Made by a program: the position numbers and the translations under genes. This document shows, one piece after another, positions 21,153 to 32,455 of a stretch of 64,000 bases of DNA. Each line of letters starts with the position of its first letter. Position 1 is the first letter of the stretch. The stretch spans positions 68,522,355-68,586,354 of the forward strand of contig NC_016131.3 in NCBI RefSeq assembly GCF_000005505.3, in the 5' to 3' direction. Below the pieces are notes generated by a model, which did no database searches, had not been told where the DNA came from, and saw only the letters and a list, made by a program, of their open reading frames with translations. Source of the stretch: Brachypodium distachyon (lineage: Eukaryota; Streptophyta; Magnoliopsida; Poales; Poaceae).

Positions 21153-24100
21153 ATGTCTTCCAAGGGCCAGAACCGTCCCAAGGGGAGCACCAGCAAAGGG
21201 GATAAGGCCGGCAAGAAGGAACTGTCGGACAGGGCCCAGAAGGAGGAGGAAATGCGGGCTAAATTCGCCTTCTCCCCCCCCCCCCCCCCGGTTACAACGG
21301 CGAGGGGGTCGACAAGCTGGTCTTGGCGCTGGCCACCAAGTATAATGAGCACGGGCCGACACGGATCCTTCCCGCCGGAGCGGAGCGTGACTGGCACTAC
21401 TTCCGGATCTTCGGGAGGTTCATCCTTGCCGGGTTCGTGCCGCCGCACTCCTACTTCCTCTCAGCCATCATGGAGTCCTATGGGCTCCTCATGGCGCAGC
21501 TTCACCTCACGTCGTTCTTCACATTGGCCTTTTTCTAACACCTCTGTGAAGCGTTCGTGGGGGTGATGCTGTCGGCGGCGCTATTCCGCCACTACTACTA
21601 CCCGAGGGTGGAGAAGAAGGCCCCCCTGTCCTCGGGGGTAGTGTCCCGATTCTGCAACAGGATCAAATCGGAATTCATCGAGCCGGGGAAGAAGAAGATC
21701 GAGCACGAATGGCGCCGCGACTGGTGCTGGGTGCGCACCGACGAGCTCCAGGAGTTCCACGAGGAGCCCCTCGGGCCTCCGAAGGGCTCTGACGACTGGA
21801 CGCTCCGCGACCCGAAGGACGAGGAGCTGGCCCCGATCTGTGCGAAGATCAGGGCGCTCCGTGAGGCCGGGCTCATGGACATGAATGTGGCGCGCCACTT
21901 CATCGGGTGGCGCGTGGCCCCCCTGCAGCGGCGCTCTCATCCGGCGTGGATGTACACCGGGGCCGGCGACCGGACCCGGTTGCAGCGCACGGACCTCCTC
22001 CCGGAGGAAGTGCAGTTCTAGGTGAAGGGTATCACCGGCGAGGATGAGCTCTACCGTCTGCTCCCGCCTAGAGCGCATTCGCTCCACGCCGGGATCCCGA
22101 AACCGGGAGCTCGGGATCTCCCACTCTGTGACGAGTGGGGGATCATGGAGGACCCCTCGACGCAACCCTCACCTCCGCTGCCGACTCGGGGAAAGGGGGC
22201 CAAGGCCAGGCCTCTGCCAAGGCAGAGGGCTCGGACTCTGATGACTCCTCGTTGTGCGTCAGAGCAGACCTCAGCGAAGTCGACGGCGACGATGACGTCC
22301 CCCTGGTGAGGCGGTTTGCAGTGGAGCGGGCGGGCAGGCGGGAGGCCAGCCCGCAGCTCCAGGGGCCTCATGGCGACACGGGGGCTGGAGTCTCCGACGG
22401 CAGCGGCTCGGTTGCAGCAGCCGCCCCGACCACCCCGGCAACTCCGACAGCTCCCCCCGCGCGAAGCGGCCCTCCGGCGAGGAGCATCCTGGCGGACAGG
22501 GTGCTCAAGCTCAAGCCAGCAGGGTAAGTCCAATGTCGTTCAGAGCAACTTTGATTTTGTGAAATTATTTTGTGCCTGACTAACTCATTTTCGAGTTTTC
22601 CAGTTCGTCGAGGAAGAGGGGGCAGACCAGCGTGTCGCCGGCAGCCCCAACCAAGAAGCCTTGCCGGGCATCGGGCAGCGGCGACCAAGACGCTATCGGC
22701 GCAGCGGTTGCGACGGCGACAGCGGCCGCGGGGGACCCAAGGATCCCCGACTCGAGCTCACAGGGCACCGGCCCGGCGGCAGGTATGTGCAAGTTCGAAT
22801 ACTTCCCTTATTATTCGCGTCAATCCCCCCACTTGACGCAGGAGCCGTTCGTGCAGTTGCCGGAGGGGTTCCGGCTGCGTCCGCACCTACAGAGATGCGG
22901 GTCATCGACCTTACCGGTGAGGTCGACGACGATGCTCCGGCGGACGTTGCCTCCATCGGAGCCCTTTAGCAATCGGTCATGGCGCCTGCCGAGGCCGCGA
23001 CTGCTGCCACCGATGACGCCACGGAGGCGGCGCCATCTGAGGCGGGCGGCACAGAGCAGCCTCCGCCAACCGGGGCGGACGGTGGTGCCCTGGAGAAGCC
23101 CCAAGCCCCCAGCTCGCCCCTTCGAACGAGCAGGGAGTAGCGGGGCTCAGCCATGCCGGGGGCGCGCCATCAAATCCCGATGCGCCCTCGGGGTCGCAGA
23201 CGGTTGTTGCGGGGTCCTCCTCCTCCGCCGGAGCCGCCTTCAGCCTGGGAGCAGGGGAGCTCGCCGGGCAGACTTGGGGTCGGATCACCTTCGACCCCAG
23301 CGTGTTCCAGCAAGGACACCAAGTGATCGACAACATCCAGCAACAGAAGCGGATGTTCGTCGATTTCTTCAACGACACGCAACATCACCATGCCCGCGTA
23401 GGGGCGGAACTGGGCGCAGCGCGACGGGAGGCGGAGGAGCAGCGCACCGAGTTGCAGCGGCTTCGGGAGGAGCTCCAGCAGGCGCAGCAGGCCGGGGCAA
23501 CGCCTGCTGTGCAAGCGGTGCCGGAGGCGCAGGTCCTCCAGCAGCTGTGGGATCTCCAGCAAGAGCACCAGCGGGAGCTCGAACTGGTGAAGGCCACACA
23601 CGCCAAGAGCGAGGAGGAGCATCAGGCGGCTCTGGACACGTTCTAAGGGCGTCTCCAGGAGAAGACGAACCTACTGTCCGTCTACTCCCTAGAGATCCAG
23701 CGCCTCCGCCGCGAGGTCGGAGAGCTGGGAGCGGCGGCCGCAACAGCAGCCGCAGCCTCGGCGCGCTAGGAGAAGGAGCTGCAAGACCAGGCCTACTCCC
23801 GGGAGCGCGAGCTTGCGGGGTAGCTCAAGCCTGCCCAAGATGCCAGCTCGTCCCTTCTGGGCGAGCTCGACATGGCGCGGTAGGAACTCTGGCTGATCGA
23901 CGACGACAACACCAAGAAGGCGTCGGAGATCCGTTGGCTGAAGTCCGAGTGTCGCGAGCACAAGTTGCAGGACCAGGAGGCTCGTGGTGCGTGCACGAAG
24001 CTGCGGGCCCGCAGGACAGGGGAGGTGGCCAAGCTGAAGAAGCTGGCCGACTCGGCGGTGGAGGCACTTCAGGGGTTCAACATCCCTGTGGCTTCCTTCG

Positions 24101-24480
24101 ATGGGGCAGACATGGGGAGCTTCACTTCGTTCTTCGCAGACTTCGTCGGCCGGCTGAGCGGCCTATAGAGCTGCATCACGGCCTTCAGGGACCAGCAAGT
24201 CGGCCTTGCGGCCGAGCAGGTCGCCAGGCAGATTCTCACCCGGGTCCACTCCGCCCACCCCGACTTCCCATTCGAGTCGGTCTTCGACGCCTGGTCGGAC
24301 GAGGAAGAGGCCAAGACCCACCGGGAGGCGGTGCAGGGCGTCAGGGACGAGATGGTGGCGCGAATGCTGGGCAAGGTCGACGATGACAAAGCCAATGCTG
24401 AGGAGGTTGTCGGAGAAGCCCCCGTTGCCGAGGATGCCCCTGACACCGAAGCAGCCGCCCCAGGAGCACCTCCCGCATAG
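21153..24480 (+). pseudogene. Antisense ORF of element B (putative plant transposon protein, PF04195-like), spliced but decayed
   Basis: The frame starts MSSKGQNRPKG and has a lysine-rich N-terminus. A block with DWHYFRIFGRFILAGFVPPH and ESYGLLMAQLHLTSFFTLAFF, then HLCEAFVGV, resembles the 'putative gypsy type transposon' family. Two GT-AG introns keep the frame: 22524-22603 (GTAAGT...CAG) and 22783-22841. After the second comes a VIDLTGEV motif. The C-terminal half is a long Glu/Gln/Leu/Arg-rich coiled coil, about 23300-24170, and the frame ends ...APGAPPA at 24478-24480. A slip in a poly-C run (about 21277-21290) shifts the frame. Nine stops interrupt it: TAA at 21536 and 23644; TAG at 22019, 22967, 23138, 23767, 23821, 23881 and 24166. 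The cellular role of this family is unknown. The family assignment is by recognition, not search. Confidence 0.72.
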
Positions 24481-25925
24481 TTCCGTTCCTTCTGTTTTTT
24501 TATTTCCCTGCAAGTGACGCGTGGTGCCTTAGAACTTTTTATGTTAGCTTTCCTTTGTCATTATCAGTGTTACTCGTCAACTTGTTTTGCCCAAGCTTTA
24601 ATATATATCCGATGCCATTTTCAGTTGCTCCTTTGCCTAAAACTAGCTTGCCGGGGAGGGGCTCTGTCCTTCTCGTGTTTTAGCCTTGCGTACCTGGGGA
24701 CTCGCCAACCACGTGCTTGGCCAGACTAGAGACCCGGGACGGACCCGCGGTGCCGACCTAGGACCAAACAGCAGCGGCTAGTCACTCCTCCCACGGGTTA
24801 ACTACCCCAGCACGCACGCCTCCGGAATGGACCCGCGAGCCACGTGTGGGGGGCGTCCTCACCCCGCAAGCGTCCTTCCTACGCTCCGGCTACACGGGGA
24901 CCGAGCTTACCCCAGCAAACCAGTGTTACTAAGGGAAAAAGACAAGGACCCAAAATGAGATACTTAGCTTCCCGTTCCTTTTGGATTTGTTGCACCTTGT
25001 TGAGAGTCGTGGCAAGGACGTGGTGGCAGTGCACCCTCCACCAGCACCCTTGGGGATGCGGAGGCATGCATCCCCACCGTGTCTTTACGACGCCTCTCGC
25101 TTGTCTCATCGCCACTTCTGGTGTCGCTCCATAAGAGATGTGGAAGGGCCGCGATGGTGGGAACACCCTCAGCGGCAAGCGCAGAGGGATGCACCACCAA
25201 CGGCTCTCTGCGACATCCCTTGTTTTCTTGTCCATTGTTGGTGTTGCACTTGCCCTGGTCTCCTTAAATTGCCAAAGCGCTGTTCTTGCCTCCACACGCC
25301 CGGGACCACCAGTCGCCGCGTGGAGGCACTGGCCCTGTCTCAGTTTCCTGCATCAAGCCTCGAAGTGATTGCCATATATGTACAATTTACTCGCAAGACG
25401 ACGACACCCATGACCACCACACGAGGATCACAGTGTGCCTTCGCCTTATCTCTATCCTGCATGCCAGATTCCTGCAGTGCCCAAGGTACATAGCAAAAAA
25501 TTTCGAAATGTATGAAAAAAAAGGTACAAACTGGATAACCTCCTGCCTCCCAGCCCCCGGGCACAGAAGAGTCGACCTCAGACCTGGGTGTGAGCATCTT
25601 TACATTTCCACGGTGCCTCGCTGGCACGTAACACGTTGGGGACAGGTCCGACAACCGCTAGGCCTCGTTCCGGGGCGTCCCGGCAACGAGCTTGGTTTTT
25701 GGGGTTCCGGTAGCCCCCTGCCCACAGCCAAGGATGAGGGGACAATTCTGTGCACCTAGAGCAGGAGATAGGAGCATTCACAAACAGCAAAGCACAATAT
25801 TTACCAATGTAACACTTATCTTTATTCAAATTTGTGCTAGCAGATTACAATCGGGCCTTGCCCGGCTACACTAGCTTAAAGAGGCACGCTGCCGCAGCGT
25901 CACCCGTGGGTAAGGCGCCATCGTT
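24481..25925. other. Non-coding internal region of element B
   Basis: This stretch separates the end of the antisense ORF from the integrase C-terminus. Several short overlapping frames exist on both strands, but none has a motif. It probably holds the 3' untranslated parts of both the element transcript (minus) and the antisense ORF (plus). Confidence 0.55.
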
Positions 25926-27350
25926 TCACGGGTAGAACTTGCGTCGGTGCTCAATGTTCCAACTATTGGGAACCGGCAAGTCTTCTTCGGTTTCCAGCCG
26001 GACAGCCCCCGGTCTGGTCACCTGCACTACCCGTAAAGGGCCTTCCCAGATTGGAGTCAACTTGTTCCAGGCCTTCATTCCTTGTATCCGGCGCAGGACG
26101 AGGTCTCCAACCTTGAGCCCACGGGGACGGACTCTTCTGTCGTGATAACGATGGAGTCCCTGATGGTAGCTTGCAGCTCGTACAACAGCCCGGCATCGAA
26201 TCTCCTCAATGAAGGTAAGGTCATCAATCCTCTGTGTGTGTTGGCTCTTGTCGCCATACGCGTGTACCCGAGGTGACCCATACTTGAGCTCGGGGGGCAG
26301 CACAGCTTCTGCCCCGTAGACGAGGGTAAACGGAGTTTGACCCGTCGCCCGACTCGGCGTGGTCCGCAGTGACCACAGCACGGGCTGGAGTTCTTCAACC
26401 CAGTGTTTCCCATGGCCTTTGAGCTTGTCAAAGGTTCTCGTCTTGAGCCCCCGCAACACTTCTGCGTTGGCTCGCTCCACTTGCCCGTTGCTCCTCGGAT
26501 GAGCGACGGAGGCAAAGTGAATCTTAGTGCCCATGTCCTCGCAGTAAGCTTGGAACACCGCATTAGTGAATTGCATGCCGTTGTCGGTGATGATGCTGTT
26601 AGACACACCATACCGGCACACAATGCCTCTGAAAAACTTGATGGCCGCCTGCGCCGTGACAGCTCGGACAGGCTCCACCTCGATCCATTTCAAGAACTTG
26701 TCGATTGCCAAAAGCAGGTACTCATAGCCACCAACCGCTCTCGGTAGTTTGTCGACGATGTCCAGCCCCCAGAATGCGAACGGCCACGAGGACGGGATGA
26801 CTTGCAGGGCTTGCGCTGGTTGGTTGCTCTTCTTGGCGTGAAACTGGCATGTTTCACAGGTCTTGACTAATTGCTCGGCATCGGCTAGTGCTGTCGGCTA
26901 GTAGAAGCCGTACCGGAACGCTTTTCCAGCTAGTGCCCTGGAGGCCACATGGTGCGAGCATGTGCTTCGATGTATATCTTCTAGCAACACGCGCCCTTCC
27001 TCCTAGGGCACGCAGAGGAGTATGACTCCGTTAGGATGCCTCCGGTAGAGTTCTCCGTCCACCAGGTCGTACATTTTAGCTTGCTAGGCTACTCGCTTCG
27101 CGGCAACGTCTTCCTCCGGGAGGGTCCCGTCCCTGAGGTAGCGAATAATACCCGTCCCCCAGGGTGGTGGCTCCCGGCTAGTATATGCCACCAATTTGGC
27201 GGCATGGTCCCCTGTAGCTGCAGGGTCACCTTGAGTCGCCAGAGGGGCTTCCCCGGCAACTGCCTTGGGGTCGACAGAGGGCTTCGACTGCCTCTGCATG
27301 AACACCCCAGGAGGCACTTTGCTGCGTTCCGCTACCCACTTGGACAGTTC
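25926..27350 (-). pseudogene. Integrase of element B, interrupted
   Basis: The minus-strand frame contains an HHCC zinc-binding segment (H...HH... then KTCETCQFHAKK near 26840-26870). It is followed by the catalytic core with LLAIDKFLKWIE, ITDNGMQF and an NGQVERANAEVLRGL-type Glu region, so the DDE residues are present. The C-terminal domain ends in NSWNIEHRRKFYP at 25926. In-frame TAG codons lie at about 27084, 27003 and 26898, the last where the conserved FYWP tryptophan is expected. From 26711 to 25926 the frame is open. Integrase would insert the cDNA into the genome; this copy is non-functional. Confidence 0.88.
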
Positions 27351-29231
27351 ATCCGCAACAAAGTTGTCCTTGCGCCTGACGTGCTCAAATCAAAGTCCTT
27401 TGAACTTGGACTCCGATTTTCGCACTTCCTCCACGTACGCTGCCATCTAGGGGCAGTCGTAGTCCTTGTTTACCTGGTTGATCACAAGTTGGGAGTCCCC
27501 GCGAGCAACCAGGCGCTTGATGTCGAGGGCGATCGCCGCGCGCAGGCCGGCAAGCAGTCCCTCGTACTCTGCTGAGTTGTTGGTGGAGTTGGCGAAGTCG
27601 AGCTGTATCACGAACTTGAGCTAGTCTCCGGTGGGCGACTCGATCACCAGTCTGGCACCGGTGCCCTGCAAGCAAAAGGCGCCGTCGAAGTACATGACCC
27701 AGTACCCTTCGTTCAATGTGCCGGGAAGGCTCGCTTCTGGCTCTTCTTCATCTATGCCTGTTGACGTCCACTCCGCGACGAAGTCAGCGAGAGCGGTGCT
27801 CTTGATGCTCTTGGTATTTGCGAAATGCAGCCCGAACTCCGCCAGCTCCATTCTCCACTCGGCTACCCTTCCGGTGGCTTCATGGTTGGTGAGGGCTCAC
27901 TCCAAACAGAACCTCGACACCACCATGATGCTGTGCGTCTGAAAGTAATGGCGCAGCTTCCTTGAAGCGAGCAGGATCACAAGCAAAAGCTTCTGGACCT
28001 GCGGGTACCGTACCCGAGCATCGTGCTAACGAAGTACACGGGATGCTGCAGTAGCTGCTTGCGGGGGGCCGCCTGTATGGGTTGTCCCTCGGATCCAGGG
28101 GCAGAGGAGGTAGCCGGGGGTTCTTTCGGCTCGCCGGGAGCCCCCGGGACGTGCTCTTCCCTCTCGGCGACGAGCACGAAGCTCACCACCTGGTCCGTTG
28201 CTGCCAGGTACAGCAACAACGGCTCGCCCGGCTTGGGGGCGACGAGGACCGGCGGCGACTTCATGTACCTCTTCAGGTCCTGGAATGCCGCTTCCGCCTC
28301 GGGAGTCCAATTGACTGGATCCTTCTTCTTCATCACCTTGAAGAAAGGCAGGGCTCGCTCGCCCAGCCTTGAAATGAAACGCCCGAGCGCCGCAATGCAT
28401 CCGTTAAGGCGTTGGACGTCCCTAACCTTGCAGGGTGCCTCCATCTTCTCGATCGCTTCGATCTTCTGTGGATTGGCTTCAATTCCCCTGTGAGAGACCA
28501 AGAAGCCTAGCAAGTGCCCCGAGTCCACGCCGAACGTGCACTTCTCGGGGTTAAGCTTGACATTGATCCTGCGGAGGTTGTCAAATGTCTCCTGCAGGTC
28601 GCCGACGAGCGAGTCCCTACGCCGCGACTTGACGACGATATTGTCCATGTAGGCCTCGATGTTCCGGCCTAGCTGGGGTCACAAACACTCGCACAGGGTG
28701 CGCTGAAATGTCAAACTCGCATTTTTCAACCCGAAAGGCATGCACGTGTAACAGTAGCAACCAACCGGGGTGATAAACATTGTTTTCTCCTGATCTTCGA
28801 CTGTCATCTTGATCTGATGGTAGCCGGAGAAGGTGTCTAGGAAGCACAAAGACTCGCAACCCGCTGTAGAATCTACTATTTGATCGATACGGGGTACAAG
28901 GAAGGGGTCCTTAGGACAGGCACGATTAAGATCAGTAAAATCTACGCACATGCGCAATTTATTTCCAGCTTTTGGGACTTACAGGGTTTGCTAACCAAGT
29001 AGGGTACAACAGTTCCCTGATCGCCCTGACGCTCTCGAGCTTCTCCACTTCCTGCTGGATGAAGTCTTTGCGCTCTTGTGCTTGCCGGCGAACCTTCTAC
29101 TTGACGGGCCGTGCGTCTGGCCGCACCGCCAGCCGATGCTCGATCACCTCCCTAGGGACTCCGGGAAGATCTGACGGCTCCCAAGCGAACACGTCAGAGT
29201 TCTCCCGGAGGAAGGCGACGAGGGCGCTTTC
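27351..29231 (-). pseudogene. Reverse transcriptase-RNase H of element B, dead
   Basis: RT is shown by MCVDFTDLNRACPKD (about 28905-28950) and the block FITPVGCYCYTCMPFGLKNA (about 28727-28786). The catalytic box near 28643-28654 reads YMDN instead of Y-x-D-D, so the second aspartate is lost. RNase H shows a YFDGA first site (about 27690), NNSAEYEG and RGDSQLV. In-frame stops are TAG 29097, TGA 28679, TGA 27897, TAG 27621, TAG 27447 and TGA 27390, besides the TAA at 29232 that ends gag-protease. There is a probable 2-base deletion near 28980 and another frame change near 28010. The decay is much heavier than in element A. Confidence 0.88.
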
Positions 29232-31800
29232 TTATTTGTCGCCGAGGCTCGCACCGATGGAAACGGTGAGTGCCTCATTGCCGGCATGCAGGGGCACCTT
29301 CTTGACCTTGGTGCCCTCCTCCTTCAGCTTCGTGCCCTTGCTTACGCGCGGGCTGGAGCTGGAGCGGCTCCCGGCATCCTGCCCAAGAGCGGCTCGCGCC
29401 TTCTTCTGTGCGGGTTGTTCACCTGCAAGTGGATCCTCGCTCCCGGTAACGTCGTAGTCGCCGGGATCCGCCACTGCGGAGGTCTTCATGACCTCGCCCA
29501 GGCACCAAGAAGTGTCCTTCAGGTCGCACTTGATGAAGAGAACGCCGTATGTTGACGGCATCTTCATCACGCCGTAGGCGCCATGCGTTGCCGCCATGAA
29601 TTTAATCAGCGCTGGTCGACCAATGATCCCGTTGTACGGCAACGAGGTGTGAGCCACATCGAAGATGATGTGCTCAGTCCGGAACGCTTCCCGGGAACCG
29701 AAGGTCACCAGGAGCATGATTCGCCCCATGGGCTGCACCACTCTCGGATTGATCCCCCGAAACGGGTCGGTGGGCTTCATCTGCTCCAGGGGGAGCTGAA
29801 ACTTTTCCAACAGCTTGGCGGACAGCAGGTTGAGGCTTGCCCCGCGGTCCACCGATACCTTGGTCACCGTCACGTTGTTTATGATCGGCGACACTACGAG
29901 GGGGAGCACATGCGACCACCTCAACGGCTGTTGCGCCTCCACGCTGGGGAAGAGGGCGCAGACCTCACGCGTAAGACGCTTCACGGTGGCATGAGACGTG
30001 AGAGCATACGCTCCCCCGTGGATACAGGTGACGTCACGAGGCTCCTGGAAGCCGGGCTCGTCGGCGTCATCGTCGATGTAGATATCCCCGTGCTGCTCAG
30101 CGCGGGGATTGTCGCGTCCCCGGGGAGGCCGGTCCTTGCCGCCGGGGGCCTGACCGCGACCCCCCGCGGGTTCTCCTTTGTCGCCGCCGGCTGCGCCTCG
30201 GCCTGCTCCGCCACGGGGGTTGTTCGGGCAGTCCCGCGAGAGATGCCCGATGTTCCCACAGTTGAAGCAAGCCCCGGCAGCGCGGCGCTCCACGCGACGC
30301 TGCTCGCGCTTCTCCTTGATGGTCTGGAGAGTGCGGCAGTCCTGTGCGTCATTGGTGGCGTTGGTGTGGATGGGGCAGCGCGCGGCCGCTGCCGGCTTGC
30401 TACCCGATGCTCCTGCCGATGCTGCCTTCTTGGTGGGCCTCTGGGGAGCTCCCGGCTCCGCGGCAAGCACTTGCTTCCCGCCGCGTTTCTGGGAGCCCTT
30501 CTTCCCGGAGCCCTCTGGTGGGTTTGCCGCTGCTTTGGCAGGAAGCTCGGGCGCCAAGCGCCCTTCCTCGGCCATCTCGCACTTGTGCGCGAGAGCATAG
30601 AGATCCCTTGTGGTCCGGATCCGGTGCGTGTTGAGCTTCTCACACATCTTCGGGTCGCGGACGGTTATGGCGTACATGTTGATGATGGCGGCCGCTTCCA
30701 CCTCAGGGATGGAATAGGAGAGGTTGGAGAACCTGTTGGTGAAGTCCCGCAACGTCTCCCCCGGTTTCTGCACGACCGTGTGCAGTTCCGCCATGGTTCC
30801 CGGGCGCTTGTAACCGCCCTGAAACGCGTTCACGAACTGCTCGCGCAGGTTAACCCAGGAGGCTATGGACCCGGCGGGCAGGTTGAGCAACCAAGTCCTC
30901 GCTGATCCTTTGAGGACCATCGGGAACCAGTTAGCCCTGACCTTGTCGTCGGCGCCAATGGCGTGCATGCCCAACGTGTAGGTCAGGAGAAAATCCTTGG
31001 GGTTCACGGTCTCGTCGTACGTTCCGAGCGTCGGCGCTCGAAACTTGCGGGGCCACGTCACCCGACGCAACTCGCGAGTAAACGCGGCGCAGCCGTCCTC
31101 GGCGCTCATGGGAGCATCCTCCTGCTCCTTTGGGCACTGGCGTTCTGCCTCACGTCGGCGCCGGCACTGCAAGCGTTGGCGGAGGTCTTCCTGTTGGCGG
31201 GCGTTCAGGACGCCTCGCGCGTCACCCCGTGTAATGGTCGGTGACGAATCCGAGGACCCCATGGGATCCTCGCCTCTTTGCCCTCCCAGCGGGGTAGGGT
31301 GTTCTCCGTGCCTCGCGACGCGGGGCGCGTCTCCGCGTCCCGGGTTCTGCCCCCGGCCTGAGCGAGCCGGGGCGCCCTCGCCTTGCGGCTGCTGGGCAGC
31401 GAGTGCGAGGAGCGCGTCTAGCTCCGCACTTCATGCTTCATGCACCGGCGTGCCTTGCAGTGGCTCGTAGCGCACCATGACACGCGCGGCTATAATGGCT
31501 TCTGCCGGGGTCTGGGCGGGAGGCTGCCGATTCTCCGGCCGGCTGCCCTCCGCCCTGTCACCTGGTGCCCTCGGGTGAGTGGGGCGAGACTCCGTTGGCG
31601 TCGCACGGGACGCGCTGTGCTCGTGGCGCAGCTGCCGCTGCGCGTCTTCGGCCCGCGAGTGGACTCGCTGGCCGGCGCGTTCGGCATTGTGGCCGCTCGC
31701 GCGACTGGCTCCGGCGCTGGGAGCCGCAGGCCCCCTCGGCCGGTTGTCTGCCGACGGCCGAGGAGGTGGAGGTGGCAGCTGCGACTGCTACTGCTGCTGC
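29232..31800 (-). pseudogene. gag-protease of element B
   Basis: A 676-codon frame opens at 31262, but the same frame reads upstream to about 31800, broken by one TGA near 31431, so the true start is further upstream or deleted. The gag core includes WPRKFRAPTLGTYDETVNP and a KPGETLRDFTNRFSNL motif. A perfect CX2CX4HX4C zinc knuckle, CFNCGNIGHLSRDC, sits near 30230-30275. Protease follows with VDRGASLNLLS in place of the usual VDxGAS with Gly, then an IIGRPAL turn. A TAA at 29232 ends the frame where related elements continue into RT. Confidence 0.88.
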
Positions 31801-31810
31801 CGTGGAGGGG

Positions 31811-32455
31811 AGATCCCGGGCTTTGCTACTTGTCCCTCTAAGGGCTAGGCTATTTGGGTGAATGATGAACTGAATAGAGCCGATTCCTCTCGAGGTCCAA
31901 CCGAGCTGAACCGAACCCTTTGATCTGTGGCATCAGTCCTCCTTTTATAGACAAGGGGATACTGTAGGTGCCTATGCATGCAGCGTGACACGTTGCGCAG
32001 ACGCGTGTCACAGTTGCATGGAATACAAGTTTACTTATCCACGCTGGACGCCATGTAGCGCCCGGTCTACTGTACATGGTAGAAAAAATAGTTCGTAGGT
32101 TAGTCGCTCTAGCCTTGCTCTAGGCCTGCTGGTAAGACTCTTGTCGGGGCATTAAATGCACTGCGCCCGCCGTCTTGTCCTGTCTTCACTATTCCGCGGG
32201 CCCCGTCTGCATGCCCGAGCGCGGGTTGCTGGGGTGCACCTTCCAGCTAGCGCACCAGCTATTTGCCGGGAGGCTTTCCTTTGGCTTCCCGGGACCGGGG
32301 TTTCCGGGAGCGTCTTGCACTCGGCCCTTAGCTTTAGCTTCGCTAGGAGTCGTCTCCTCGAGACAGGATTCCCGGGAGTCCTTCCTGGTGGGGCTTCGTC
32401 ACTGGCGACCCACGGGTCCCATATCAGTGGGACCCCGTGGACCACTGGTACGACA
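31811..32455 (-). repeat. 5' LTR of element B, truncated
   Basis: It matches 20061-20734 of the other LTR and ends at ...CCACTGGTACGACA (32455). The inner part equivalent to 19854-20060 is missing, together with the primer-binding site and 5' leader: the LTR joins gag-like sequence at about 31810. A minus-strand TATAAAAGG near 31940-31950 survives. The deletion would block reverse transcription of this copy. Confidence 0.85.

Larger units (their letters stand above)
19854..32455 (-). mobile_element. Ty3/gypsy LTR retrotransposon B, about 12.6 kb, with antisense ORF
   Basis: On the minus strand the order is a truncated 5' LTR (32455-31811), gag, protease, RT, RNase H, integrase, a non-coding stretch, a region with a plus-strand ORF, then the 3' LTR (20734-19854). 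The two LTRs differ by many small changes, with roughly a dozen in the first 190 aligned bases by eye, so the insertion is old. GATTT before and TATTT after the element may be a decayed 5-bp target-site duplication. The coding region has at least ten in-frame stops and two frameshifts. An antisense ORF between integrase and 3' LTR is known in Tat-lineage elements such as Grande and RIRE2, so I place it there tentatively. Confidence 0.9.

Noticed and set aside
22632..24386. Long plus-strand open frame of 584 codons in element B
   Set aside because: Its composition is Arg/Gly/Pro/Ala-rich shadow translation. The frame with VIDLTGEV, the coiled coil and proper splice junctions is a different one.
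29583..30905. 440-codon plus-strand frame
   Set aside because: It is the reverse complement of the gag gene of element B, which has a zinc knuckle and protease motif; the plus frame has none.
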